This document shows positions 8,475 to 16,730 of a stretch of DNA of 64,000 nucleotides, in pieces. The notes beneath the pieces were generated by a model. It saw only the letters and a list, made by a program, of their open reading frames with translations, was not told the origin of the DNA and ran no database searches. The position numbers and the translations under genes were made by a program. How positions within the stretch are numbered: the first letter of the stretch is position 1; every line of letters starts with the position of its first letter. This DNA comes from JBFWRK01 sp050248955 (GTDB lineage Bacteria; Actinomycetota; Acidimicrobiia; Acidimicrobiales; Ilumatobacteraceae), in NCBI GenBank assembly GCA_050248955.1, contig JBFWRK010000002.1, positions 310,001 through 374,000 on the forward strand. The letters are read 5' to 3'.

Positions 8475-10124
8475 TCATGCGCGAGCGATGATGCGAACCT
8501 CGCCGGCGACCGGGTCGATCTCGATCTCGTCGCCGTCGCCGATCAGCGAGAGCGCGCCGACGGCACCGATCACTGCCGGGATGCCGAGCTCGCGGGAGAG
8601 CACTGCGGCGTGGCTCAGCGGACCGCCGGTCGCCGTGACGACACCACCCGCGATGGCGAGCACCATGTTGTAGGCGGGCGTCGTGCAGGGCACGACGAGG
8701 ATGTCACCGGGCGCCATCGCGTCGAGCGCCTCCTCGGGCGAATCGGCGCGGCGGGCGATGCCCCGGTAGCTCTCCGCGCCGATGCCGGCCCCCTGCAGCC
8801 CGCTGCCCTCGGCGCGGTCGCCACCCATGCCGAGTTGCTCGATCACCATCTGCACCGCCATGACGAACTCGGCAAGCGCATCGGGGAGGATGTCGAGTGG
8901 CGCTGCCGGCTCGGCCACACCGAGCGTCTGGGGTGGGTCGAGCGAGGCGAGCCGCCGCCGGTTCGAGGCACGGGCGGCAAGCTCTGCCGACGACGGTGCG
9001 CCGCCGGTGAACAGCGACGCCATCACCTCGTCGGGATCCAGCTCGAACACGTGCTCGCGCCGTTCGGCGAGGCCCCGCTCCACCAACCGTCGGCCGAGCT
9101 CGAGCAGACCGAGGCGCATCAGGCCGAGCGGCCACTCGGCTGTGGTCGGTCCGTTGTCGTCGCGCAGGTTCATCGCCGACCGAGCCTCGGCCAGCCGCGC
9201 GTCGAACTGGGCGCGATCCGCCTCGGGCACCTGGGCGCGGAGGCGGGCGGTCCGCTCCGCGAGCGTGCCGCTCGCCTCACGGACCTCGCTCGCCATGATC
9301 GTGGACAGCACCATCTCCGGGACCTCGCCGAGCGTCACGCCGTCGAGGTCGTACCGCGAGAAGAGCCGTGCGCTCCGGTAGCGCAGGTAGCGGTCCAGGT
9401 CGGCGGCGACCTCCGGCGAGATCCGCCGCACGTCGTCGAGCGTCGCAGGGGTCGTCCCGGACTGCTCCACAGCAGCGCGGATCGCGGACAGCACGCGCAC
9501 CGGCTCGGACGTCGACGGCGAGGCGCCCGAGAGCAGCTCGATCACCTCGGACACGTCGAGCCCCCACCGCGCCGCAGCGCTCAGCAACAGCCCGATCGGG
9601 CCGAGGTCGTACCCGTGGAGCCAGAAGTGCAGCTCCCACATCTCGGTGCAGTGCTCGATCAGCGCGGCCACGTGGAGCGCCAACGACTCGTCGTCGAGGG
9701 CACGCAGATCGACGTCCTGCAGCACGAGGTTCGCGTGCTCGACCGCTGCCCGCCCGTTCGTCTCCCACTCCGCCACGACCGCCTGCCACGGGCGTTCACG
9801 AAGGGTTCGCGCCGCGGTCTTCGCGCGACGTCGCATCTCCGGGTGCAGCCTCGACGCGAGCTTGAGCAGTGGCAGCGGCGGCAGCGAGGTCGCCGGACGG
9901 TCGGGGCGGATCAAGGGCCGCAGCCGCGAGTAGAAGAACCCGTTCACGAAGGCGACATCGAGGGTGTCCGCCGGCGTGCCGAGCTCTCGGAAGACCCGTC
10001 GCATGCCACTCGGGAGCGCGCGCCGTTGCACCGACTGCATGATCGGTGTCGTCCCCCCGACCATGTGCGAGCGGTCGAGCTCCCAGAGCCCGGGCCCGGG
10101 CGGATCCCAGCTGATGTCCGTCAT
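8475..10124 (-). CDS. PEP-utilising-enzyme-type protein with phosphohistidine swivelling domain
   Basis: 549 residues. The C-terminal 80 residues form the mobile phosphohistidine domain of PEP synthase, pyruvate phosphate dikinase and rifampin phosphotransferase: GDILVVPCTTPAY, then TGGPLSHAAVLSRELGIPAV with the phosphorylatable His. The preceding 450 residues are helical and Leu/Ala/Arg-rich, like the linker region of rifampin phosphotransferase-type proteins. I see no ATP-grasp domain and no PEP-binding TIM barrel, so the protein cannot make its own phospho-donor in the usual way. The start is ATG at 10124 behind AGGGGGAA. It is likely co-transcribed with the quinone oxidoreductase and diverges from a PPOX flavoprotein. 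The reaction is unknown. Confidence 0.75.
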   Translation of the reverse strand: MTDISWDPPGPGLWELDRSHMVGGTTPIMQSVQRRALPSGMRRVFRELGTPADTLDVAFVNGFFYSRLRPLIRPDRPATSLPPLPLLKLASRLHPEMRRRAKTAARTLRERPWQAVVAEWETNGRAAVEHANLVLQDVDLRALDDESLALHVAALIEHCTEMWELHFWLHGYDLGPIGLLLSAAARWGLDVSEVIELLSGASPSTSEPVRVLSAIRAAVEQSGTTPATLDDVRRISPEVAADLDRYLRYRSARLFSRYDLDGVTLGEVPEMVLSTIMASEVREASGTLAERTARLRAQVPEADRAQFDARLAEARSAMNLRDDNGPTTAEWPLGLMRLGLLELGRRLVERGLAERREHVFELDPDEVMASLFTGGAPSSAELAARASNRRRLASLDPPQTLGVAEPAAPLDILPDALAEFVMAVQMVIEQLGMGGDRAEGSGLQGAGIGAESYRGIARRADSPEEALDAMAPGDILVVPCTTPAYNMVLAIAGGVVTATGGPLSHAAVLSRELGIPAVIGAVGALSLIGDGDEIEIDPVAGEVRIIARA

Positions 10125-10193
10125 CGATTCCCCCTGACGTTGCGACAGACAATACGCACCCGACAGCGGGGCAGGGGACCGTACGCTGCGGCC

Positions 10194-10847
10194 ATGGGCG
10201 ACCGCATCGAGTTCCGGAACGTCGTCGAGTCGGAACGGGCGCTCCGCGAGCTCTACCGCCAGCCGAGCCCGCTCGTCACCGCGAAGGTGAAGGCCGATCT
10301 CGACGACGGAAGCATTGCGTTCATCGCTCGTTCACCGTTCGTGCTCGTCGGCACGCAAGGCCCCGATGGTCTCGACGTATCGCCGCGCGGAGGCGTGCCG
10401 GGCTTCGTGAAGGTGCTGGGTCCGGGCGCGCTGGCGATCCCCGATCTCTCGGGCAACAACCTGCTCGACACGATGACGAACGTCGTGCGCGACGGACGCG
10501 TCGGTCTCCTGTTCACCGTGCCGGGGAAGGACGAGACGTTGCGGGTCAACGGCCGCGCCTGGGTGGTCACCGACGACGACGTGCTCGACCGCTTCACCGA
10601 TGACGTGCGCCGGCCGAAGGCTGCGATCGGCGTCGCTGTCGAGCAGGTGTTCATCCACTGCGCGAAGGCGTTCCGGCGGAGCAACCTCTGGCAGCCGGAG
10701 ACCTGGGCAGCACTCGCCGATGCGCCCGACGGCGCGGAGATCCTCACCTGCCAGTCGCTCGGCGGCAGCTACACGACCGAGGAGATCCGGGCTGCGTTGG
10801 AGGACGGTTACGTGTCGGACCTGTCGGCGGAGCGCCCGATCAGCTGA
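10194..10847 (+). CDS. PPOX-class FMN-dependent flavoprotein (MSMEG_1061-like)
   Basis: 217 residues from ATG at 10194. The split-barrel flavin fold is indicated by SPFVLVGTQGPDGLDVSPRG and VGLLFTVPGKDETLRVNGRA. The order of conserved segments fits the pyridoxamine 5'-phosphate oxidase-like group containing MSMEG_1061; substrates of this group are unknown. The frame is open far upstream, but that part is antisense to the PEP-utilising-type gene and not real. The final 40 bases overlap the 3' end of the convergent HAD hydrolase gene. Confidence 0.85.
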   Translation: MGDRIEFRNVVESERALRELYRQPSPLVTAKVKADLDDGSIAFIARSPFVLVGTQGPDGLDVSPRGGVPGFVKVLGPGALAIPDLSGNNLLDTMTNVVRDGRVGLLFTVPGKDETLRVNGRAWVVTDDDVLDRFTDDVRRPKAAIGVAVEQVFIHCAKAFRRSNLWQPETWAALADAPDGAEILTCQSLGGSYTTEEIRAALEDGYVSDLSAERPIS

Positions 10848-11473
10848 AGCACCGCGGCGAGGCCGCGCGGCTCGCCCGGATCAGGATGCGGCAGCAGCAA
10901 CGTCCGGATGCCGTGGCTGACCGCTGCACCGTCGTTGGCCGGGTTGTCGCCGACCATCAACACGTCACGCGGGCTCAGCCCGAGCGTCCGCAACGCGATG
11001 TCGAACAGCTTCCCCTCCGACTTGATCGACGCGTGCTCGCCGGAGAGCACGAACGTCTCGACGAGGTGGAGCAGGCCGTAGTGGTCGAAGATCGGACGCA
11101 GGTCGAACGGCACGTCGCTGACGATCGCGACCGGCACGCCGACGTCGGCGAGCGCTTCCAGCACCTCGCGGGTGTCGGGGTACGGCGTCCACCCGGCGGC
11201 GCTCGTCTCGACCTCGTAGAGCGGGGCGGTCACGCCGGGGACGGCCCGTTCGAGCTCGCTCCACAGGTCGATCCAGCACGCCCGATGGCGCTCGACCGAC
11301 AGGTCGCGGCCCTTCGCCAGCTCGTCCGGCCGGCGCGATCGCTGCAGCGCGGCGAGGTGCAGGCGCGCGGCCTCGTCGTGCGTGACGGGGCGACCCGATC
11401 GGGCCGCCCACTCCACGATGAACTCGATGCTCCCGGCAGTGTCGAACAGGGTGTGTCCCCAGTCGAGCAACAC
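10808..11473 (-). CDS. HAD-family hydrolase
   Basis: 221 residues. Motif I is LLDWGHTLFDT: the first catalytic Asp is present, but the second position is Gly/His rather than the usual DxD, so the general acid is displaced or lost. Motif II is VAIVSDVPFD, and motif IV VLMVGDNPANDGAAV, as in phosphoglycolate-phosphatase-like enzymes. GTG at 11473 is the annotated start, but it falls right at the first beta strand; an in-frame CTG at 11497 would add TPPIRG and look more natural. It follows icd by under 30 bases on the same strand. The C-terminal 40 bases overlap the convergent PPOX gene. Confidence 0.8.
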   Translation of the reverse strand: MLLDWGHTLFDTAGSIEFIVEWAARSGRPVTHDEAARLHLAALQRSRRPDELAKGRDLSVERHRACWIDLWSELERAVPGVTAPLYEVETSAAGWTPYPDTREVLEALADVGVPVAIVSDVPFDLRPIFDHYGLLHLVETFVLSGEHASIKSEGKLFDIALRTLGLSPRDVLMVGDNPANDGAAVSHGIRTLLLPHPDPGEPRGLAAVLQLIGRSADRSDT

Positions 11474-11501
11474 GCCTCTGATCGGCGGCGGCGTGTTCAG
11501 C

Positions 11502-12722
11502 TCAGCTCACCATCTTCGCTTGGAGGCGCTCGTCGAGTGCGGCGAGGAAGTCCTCCGTCGTCAACCACGGCGCGTCCTTCGAGATCATCAGCGCGAGGTC
11601 CTTCGTCATCTGGCCGGACTCGACGGTCTCGACGCAGACCGCTTCGAGCGCGTTCGCGAAGGTGGTCACGTCGGGGGTGCCGTCGAGCTTGCCGCGATGG
11701 GCGAGACCGCGGGTCCAGGCGAAGATCGACGCGATCGGGTTCGTCGAGGTCTTGTTGCCCTTCTGGTGCTCCCGGTAGTGACGCGTGACGGTGCCGTGCG
11801 CCGCCTCGGCCTCCATCGTCTGTCCGTCCGGGGTGAGCAGGACCGACGACATCAGCCCGAGCGAGCCGAAGCCCTGCGCGACCGTGTCGCTCTGGACGTC
11901 ACCGTCGTAGTTCTTGCACGCCCAGAGGTACCCGCCCTCCCACTTCATCGCGGCGGCGACCATGTCGTCGATCAGGCGGTGCTCGTAGGTCAGGCCGGCG
12001 GCCGCGAACCGGTCGGCGAACTCGGCGTCGAAGACCTCCTGGAAGAGATCCTTGAACTGCCCGTCGTACGCCTTCAGGATCGTGTTCTTCGTCGAGAGGT
12101 AGACGGGGTAGTGGCGCTCCAGGCCGTAGCTGAAGCTGGCCCTGGCGAAGTCGCGGATCGAATCGTTGAAGTTGTACATGCCCATCGCGACGCCGCCGTC
12201 GGCGCCGTAGCGAGCGACCTGGAACTCCATCGGGGCGCTGCCATCGTCGGGCGTGAAGGTCATCGTGAGGGCGCCGGCGCCCGGCACCTTGAAGTCGGTC
12301 GCCTTGTACTGGTCACCGTGCGCGTGACGGCCGATGACGATCGGCTTCGTCCAGCCCGGTACGAGACGGGGGATGTTCGAGCAGATGATCGGCTCGCGGA
12401 ACACCACGCCACCGAGGATGTTGCGGATCGTGCCGTTCGGCGACTTCCACATCTGCTTCAGGCCGAACTCCTCGACGCGTGCCTCGTCGGGCGTGATCGT
12501 GGCGCACTTGACGCCGACCCCGTGCCGCTTGATCGCGTTCGCGGCGTCGATCGTGACCTGGTCCTCCGTGGCGTCGCGGTGCTCGATGCCGAGGTCGTAG
12601 TACTCCAGCTCGACGTCCAGGTAGGGCAGGATCAACCGATCCTTGATGAACTGCCAGATGATCCGTGTCATCTCGTCGCCGTCGAGCTCGACGACGGGGT
12701 TCTTCACCTTGATCTTGGCCAT
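11502..12722 (-). CDS. icd: NADP-dependent isocitrate dehydrogenase, homodimeric type
   Basis: 406 residues from ATG at 12722 (MAKIKVKNPVVELDGDEMTR), preceded by GAGGAG. This opening and the internal KSPNGTIRNILGGVVFREP segment are diagnostic of the eukaryotic-like dimeric NADP-IDH found in actinobacteria, distinct from the E. coli type. It oxidises isocitrate to 2-oxoglutarate and makes NADPH. The metal and substrate residues are in DGDVQSDTVAQGFGSLG, and ASIFAWTRGLAHRGKLD ends the large domain. The upstream gap holds an 11-bp-period direct repeat that may be an operator. Confidence 0.95.
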   Translation of the reverse strand: MAKIKVKNPVVELDGDEMTRIIWQFIKDRLILPYLDVELEYYDLGIEHRDATEDQVTIDAANAIKRHGVGVKCATITPDEARVEEFGLKQMWKSPNGTIRNILGGVVFREPIICSNIPRLVPGWTKPIVIGRHAHGDQYKATDFKVPGAGALTMTFTPDDGSAPMEFQVARYGADGGVAMGMYNFNDSIRDFARASFSYGLERHYPVYLSTKNTILKAYDGQFKDLFQEVFDAEFADRFAAAGLTYEHRLIDDMVAAAMKWEGGYLWACKNYDGDVQSDTVAQGFGSLGLMSSVLLTPDGQTMEAEAAHGTVTRHYREHQKGNKTSTNPIASIFAWTRGLAHRGKLDGTPDVTTFANALEAVCVETVESGQMTKDLALMISKDAPWLTTEDFLAALDERLQAKMVS

Positions 12723-12747
12723 GTGGAACTCCTCGCTCGGCGGGGGC

Positions 12748-12765
12748 ACTTGTATGCGACTTGTA
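12748..12765 (-). promoter_or_regulatory. 11-bp-period direct repeat upstream of icd
   Basis: Two exact acttgta heptamers are separated by tgcg (TACAAGT-CGCA-TACAAGT on the icd strand), 26-43 bases before the icd start. The icd-strand core AAGTCGCA-N3-AAGT also occurs at 37323, in front of the large BTAD-kinase gene. The form, two heptamers repeating at one helical turn, is that bound by OmpR/SARP-type winged helices. A possible -10 TATCCT lies just upstream at 12772-12767. Confidence 0.4.
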
Positions 12766-12815
12766 GAGGATACAGCGGGCACGTCGCACTGCGGCGCCTA
12801 GGCTGCCAGATCGCC

Positions 12816-13973
12816 GTGTCGACGATCCGCTTCCAACAGGTCAACGTCCCACCTGGCGTGATCGACCTCGGTGTCGGCCAGCCACAGAACGCCCTGCTCC
12901 CCCACTCGTACGTGCGTCGGGCAGCGGAACGACAGTTCGGGACCCGGGGATCCGAGTACCTGCAGTACGGCGCGGAGTGGGGCGACGGCCACCTCCGCCT
13001 CGCCCTCGGCCGGTACCTGACGGAGGCTTACGGCTGCCCGGTCGAGGCGGAGCACCTGTTCGTCACGAACGGCAACTCGCAGGCGCTCGACCTGCTCTGC
13101 ACGGTGCTCACGAGGCCGGGCGACGTCGTGGTCGTCGAGGAGCCGACCTACTTCCTCGCGCTGAACATCTTCCGCGACCACGGCCTCGACGTGGTCAGCG
13201 TGCGTGTCGACGCGGACGGGCTCGTGATCGACGAGCTGGAGGACGAGCTCGCCCGGCTCGCCGCCGACGGACGCCAGGTCGGGTTCGTCTACACGATCCC
13301 GACGTTCCAGAACCCGACCGGTTCGACGCTCTCGCCCGACCGCCGCGAGCAGCTCGCCGACGTGAGCCGGCGGCGCGACGTGATCGTCGTCGCCGACGAG
13401 GTGTACCACCTCCTCCACTACGGCGACGCGGTGCCGCCGGCGCCGATGTCGGCATACGTCGACCGCGCGCCGATCCTCTCGATCGGGACGTTCTCGAAGA
13501 TCCTCGCGCCCGGGCTGCGCCTCGGCTGGGTGCACGGCGAGCCGGAGCTGGTCGGGCGCCTCGCCGGCTCAGGCCTAGTCGAGAGCGGCGGCGGATTGAA
13601 CCCGGTCCCGTGCACACTGGTCGCCGCGATCCTCGAGGAGGGGTGGCAGGCGGAGTACCTGCAGACGTTGCGACTGACGTACGGACGCCGCGTCGAGACC
13701 ATGGCCGCCGCACTCCGCGAGCATGTGCCCGACTGGGTCGGCTACGACGTGCCGGACGGCGGCTACTTCTTCTGGCTGACGCTGCCCGCGCACGTGGACG
13801 CCGCCGACGTGCGGCGGTCCGCGGCACGCTTCGACGTCGACGTCCGCCACGGCGCACTGTTCTCGAGCCGGCAGGGCTTGCGTCACGAGCTGCGGATCAG
13901 CTTCGCCTACTACGACGAGGCGGACATCGTGGAAGGTGTCACCCGGCTCGGCCGGGCCCTCACCGAAGACTGA
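12816..13973 (+). CDS. PLP-dependent aminotransferase, class I/II
   Basis: 385 residues from GTG at 12816. Fold-type I features are clear: YGAEWGDGHLRLALG, NGNSQALDLLC at the cofactor phosphate site, PTFQNPTG, VADEVYHLLHYG with the Asp that contacts the pyridine nitrogen, and SIGTFSKILAPGLRLGW with the Schiff-base Lys. The NPTG and FSKILAPG signatures resemble the 2-aminoadipate/kynurenine aminotransferase (LysN/MocR-catalytic) group, without the GntR DNA-binding domain. The amino donor and acceptor cannot be assigned. It diverges from icd across 93 bases and converges on the siroheme genes. Confidence 0.88.
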   Translation: MSTIRFQQVNVPPGVIDLGVGQPQNALLPHSYVRRAAERQFGTRGSEYLQYGAEWGDGHLRLALGRYLTEAYGCPVEAEHLFVTNGNSQALDLLCTVLTRPGDVVVVEEPTYFLALNIFRDHGLDVVSVRVDADGLVIDELEDELARLAADGRQVGFVYTIPTFQNPTGSTLSPDRREQLADVSRRRDVIVVADEVYHLLHYGDAVPPAPMSAYVDRAPILSIGTFSKILAPGLRLGWVHGEPELVGRLAGSGLVESGGGLNPVPCTLVAAILEEGWQAEYLQTLRLTYGRRVETMAAALREHVPDWVGYDVPDGGYFFWLTLPAHVDAADVRRSAARFDVDVRHGALFSSRQGLRHELRISFAYYDEADIVEGVTRLGRALTED

Positions 13974-14018
13974 CGTCGCGACGATCAGCCGTCGGTCGAG
14001 CCGAAGGCCGACGGTCGA

Positions 14019-14597
14019 TCAGCCGGCGAAGCGCTCGAAGACCTCGACGATCTTCTCTTTCCAGTCGTGGTCCTCGGTGGAGCCGCCCGACGCCTGAATC
14101 GTGCGTCGCTGCTCCGCGAGCTCGGCCGCCACCGACTCGATGTTGGCCGGGAGCGCGGCGGCGAGCAGATCGCGCAGGTGACCGGCAAGCGCCGGGCTCG
14201 TGCCCTGTGTCGAGACCGCGACGATCACCGGCCCGCGGCGCTCGACGGCCGGGAGGATGAACGTGCACCGCTCGGGGTCGTCGGCCGAGTTCACCCACAC
14301 GCCGGTTGCTTTCGCATCGTCGAAGACCTGCTGCTGCACGGCGGGCTCGTCCGTCGCCGCGATCACGAGCCGGTGGCCGGCGAGGTCGCCGGCGCGGTAC
14401 GGCCGCCGCTCGATGGTGACCCCCGGCATCGCATGGATCGCCGCGTCCACGCTCGGCGCGACGACGGTGACGACTGCGCCGGCAGCGGCGAGCCCGGCGA
14501 CCTTCCGCGCCGCCACGGTGCCCCCACCGACCACCAGCACTCGCTGCCCCGCCAGGCGGAGCACGACGGGGTAGCCGTCGGTTATCGGCTCACCCAC
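14019..14597 (-). CDS. Precorrin-2 dehydrogenase / siroheme synthase N-domain
   Basis: 192 residues, equivalent to the CysG-B (Met8-like) half of siroheme synthase. The NAD-binding loop VLVVGGGTVAARKVAGL is near the N-terminus, followed by PYRAGDLAGHRLVIAATDEP and NSADDPERCTFILPAVERRG. It oxidises precorrin-2 to sirohydrochlorin and may also insert iron. Its start overlaps the end of the cobA-type methyltransferase by 8 bases, so the two CysG activities are carried by separate, co-translated genes. The C-terminal 40 residues are charged and variable. Confidence 0.9.
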   Translation of the reverse strand: MGEPITDGYPVVLRLAGQRVLVVGGGTVAARKVAGLAAAGAVVTVVAPSVDAAIHAMPGVTIERRPYRAGDLAGHRLVIAATDEPAVQQQVFDDAKATGVWVNSADDPERCTFILPAVERRGPVIVAVSTQGTSPALAGHLRDLLAAALPANIESVAAELAEQRRTIQASGGSTEDHDWKEKIVEVFERFAG

Positions 14598-15327
14598 CGC
14601 TGGCGACCTCCGCGACGAGCTCGGCGCTCGCCGACGCGCGCGCCGCCACGGCGCCGATGACGATCACCGCCGGTGACCGCGCCGGCAGCCCGGCGAGCTC
14701 GTCGAGGCTTCCGGTGAGCACCGTCTGACTCGGGAGGGTCGCGTCATTGACGACCGCGACCGGGGTCGCCGGATCCATGCCGCCGTCGAGGAGGCGACGG
14801 GCGATCTGGCCGCGCCGCTCGACGCCCATCATCACCACGATCGTCCCACCGACGCGCGCCAGGTGCTCCCAGGCGACCGGTTCGCTCGTGACGGCCTCGT
14901 GGCCGGTGACGATCGTGACCGCCCTGGCGTCGCTCCGGTGGGTGACCGGGATGCCGGCGGCGGCGGGCCCGGCGATCGCCGAGCTCACGCCCGGCACGAC
15001 TTCGTACGCGATGCCTGCGTCGACCAGCGCGTCGACCTCTTCTCCGCCACGGCCGAACAGGTACGGATCGCCGCCCTTCAGCCGGACGATCGTGCGTCCT
15101 GACCGGCCGAGCGTGACGAGCAGGTCGTTGATCACCCCCTGGACGTGGCTGCCACCGGGCCGCTTGCCGACATCGATCAGCTCGGCGCCGAGCGGTGCGA
15201 GCGCGAGGATCTCGTCGGGGACGAGGCGGTCGTGGAGCACGACGTCGGCGATTGCGAGGAGGCGCGCCGCTCGCAGCGTGAGCAGCTCCGGATCACCGGG
15301 GCCGGCGCCGACGAGGAACACCGTCAC
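14590..15327 (-). CDS. cobA: Uroporphyrinogen-III C-methyltransferase
   Basis: 245 residues. SUMT signatures run in order: VFLVGAGPGDPELLTLRAAR, VVLHDRLV, VRLKGGDPYLFGRGGEE, VPGVSSAIAGPAAAGIPVTH and VVMMGVERRG. It adds two methyl groups to uroporphyrinogen III to give precorrin-2, feeding the adjacent dehydrogenase, so the pair makes siroheme for sulfite or nitrite reductase (neither is in this window). The start is GTG at 15327. The upstream 50 bases carry a short tandem repeat (catcacgcgacc twice, plus a diverged copy). Confidence 0.93.
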   Translation of the reverse strand: MTVFLVGAGPGDPELLTLRAARLLAIADVVLHDRLVPDEILALAPLGAELIDVGKRPGGSHVQGVINDLLVTLGRSGRTIVRLKGGDPYLFGRGGEEVDALVDAGIAYEVVPGVSSAIAGPAAAGIPVTHRSDARAVTIVTGHEAVTSEPVAWEHLARVGGTIVVMMGVERRGQIARRLLDGGMDPATPVAVVNDATLPSQTVLTGSLDELAGLPARSPAVIVIGAVAARASASAELVAEVASGG

Positions 15328-15517
15328 GGCATCACCGTCACGCGGTCACCATCACGCGACCACATCACGCGACCGGGGTCCGCAGCGACATCACGGGACG
15401 AGGTTAGGACCGAATCCCGACCAAAGCAATCAGGATTCAGCGCATTTCACAGAACTGCGTCATGATCGACCACTGTCAGCGTCATCTCCATCACACGCAC
15501 AAACGAGGGAGAGCCTG

Positions 15518-15751
15518 ATGGTCGGTCAACCGAGCTACCGCCGCTTCATCGCCACGATGGCCATCTGCGCCCTCGCGCTGATCGGCATCGCGATCACCGG
15601 CGTCGGCGGGTTCCCGCTCCTCGCGCTGGCGAGCATCATCGTTCTGGGCACGGTCGACGCCTGCTTCCGCAGCTTCGACACGCGCCACCGCGCGGCGACG
15701 GTCGGCACAGCGCAGTCCCCCACCTCGTACTACGAGCTCGATCTCGGCTGA
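15518..15751 (+). CDS. Small hypothetical membrane protein
   Basis: 77 residues from ATG at 15518, with GAGGGAGAG just upstream. Two hydrophobic segments are visible: about residues 10-27 (FIATMAICALALIGIAI) and 29-48 (VGGFPLLALASIIVLGT), followed by a polar C-terminus ending SYYELDLG. I do not recognise the family. It stands alone between the siroheme genes (divergent) and the NlpC/P60 gene (convergent, 21 bases away). Confidence 0.6.
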   Translation: MVGQPSYRRFIATMAICALALIGIAITGVGGFPLLALASIIVLGTVDACFRSFDTRHRAATVGTAQSPTSYYELDLG

Positions 15752-15772
15752 GTCTCGGCAGCTGACGAGCGT

Positions 15773-16600
15773 TCAGCGGCCGGTGTACGCGTACAGATAG
15801 CCCCAGGTCACCGGTCCGATCTGGCGGGTGATCCGCATGCCGGTGCTGCCTCCCTGCTCGTTGAGCACCTTCTGCTGGAACCACGCCACCGCCGCCACGG
15901 TCAGATCCGCGAAGTTCGGCGTGGGTCGCCGGCCGGCGAGCGACGGCGCGCCGACAGCGATCAACATCGACTGCGCCTCGCGCACGTCCTCGCCGGTCGA
16001 CCCCTTCTTGAGGATCCGCTTGTCGTGACGCGGGCGATAGCGCCCGGCCACACCGCCGCCACCTGAGCCGCCGCCGCCACCCGAGCCGCCACCGCCACCG
16101 CCGCCCGTCCCGCCATGGAAGCCCGGGTAGTCCACGCCGGGTGCGAGCGCGGCGAAGTTGAACCGGGGAATCACCTGGCCGGCGGCATCGGTCCCGAGTC
16201 GCAGCCCTTTGAACGCGACACCTTCGCCGTTCGCTCCGAACGCCTCGATCGTGGTCGCCGAATCACCCATCGAGAACGACACGTGCCGGTGACTCGGCCA
16301 GAACGACGATGGGTCGACGGGACGCGACTTGCTGTCCCGGAACGCGAAGAGCAGCGCGCCCGGCGTGCCGATCCCGTCGGCGACGGAGATCAGCCGTGCC
16401 GCTTGACGGCACTGCAGGAACTGCTCCACCGAGGACTCGCGGAGGCGCACCGGCGAGCCCGCCATGAGGCAGACCCACTCGGTGAACTCGGAGCAGTCGA
16501 ACGAGGTCGGCGTGTCGCCCGGTTTCCACTGCGGGTTCGATTTGTACGGCAAGCCGATGTATTGGCGCGCCACCGCGATGAGATCGTTCCCGGTCGGCAT
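15773..16600 (-). CDS. NlpC/P60 peptidase with Gly-rich linker and peptidoglycan-binding domain
   Basis: 275 residues from ATG at 16600, behind AAGGAGGG. The N-terminal half is an NlpC/P60 cysteine peptidase: the nucleophile is Cys36 in TPTSFDCSEFTEWV and the His lies in SHRHVSFSMG near residue 104-106. A linker of about 30 residues, almost all Gly with a few Ser, follows. The C-terminal 75 residues look like a peptidoglycan-binding (PG_binding_1) domain (ILKKGSTGEDVREAQSMLIA). Such enzymes cut peptide stems of the cell wall. There is no signal peptide or membrane segment, which is odd for a housekeeping wall hydrolase and more like an endolysin. Confidence 0.8.
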   Translation of the reverse strand: MPTGNDLIAVARQYIGLPYKSNPQWKPGDTPTSFDCSEFTEWVCLMAGSPVRLRESSVEQFLQCRQAARLISVADGIGTPGALLFAFRDSKSRPVDPSSFWPSHRHVSFSMGDSATTIEAFGANGEGVAFKGLRLGTDAAGQVIPRFNFAALAPGVDYPGFHGGTGGGGGGGSGGGGGSGGGGVAGRYRPRHDKRILKKGSTGEDVREAQSMLIAVGAPSLAGRRPTPNFADLTVAAVAWFQQKVLNEQGGSTGMRITRQIGPVTWGYLYAYTGR

Positions 16601-16730
16601 GACCCTCCTTGTGCCGCGTAAGCCTTCGCGCCGAGCAGTAGAGCACCTCCGCAGCGAGCGTGATACGCGGGCCGGGCCTCGTTCCACGCGGACTGCCGGG
16701 CAATGGGGACGTCGACCTACAGTCGATCCG

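Noticed and set aside
8019..10193. Very long plus-strand open frame leading into the PPOX gene
   Set aside because: It is antisense to two well-supported minus-strand genes and its translation is Arg/His/Asp-rich without domains, as expected of a GC-rich shadow frame.
13989..14014. Bidirectional terminator between the aminotransferase and siroheme genes
   Set aside because: A 7-bp dyad (ccgtcgg/ccgacgg) with a 12-base loop is there, but it is weak and may be chance in this GC-rich DNA.
15773..16600. Prophage remnant around the NlpC/P60 gene
   Set aside because: No integrase, capsid, tail or holin gene is near; neighbours are housekeeping genes.
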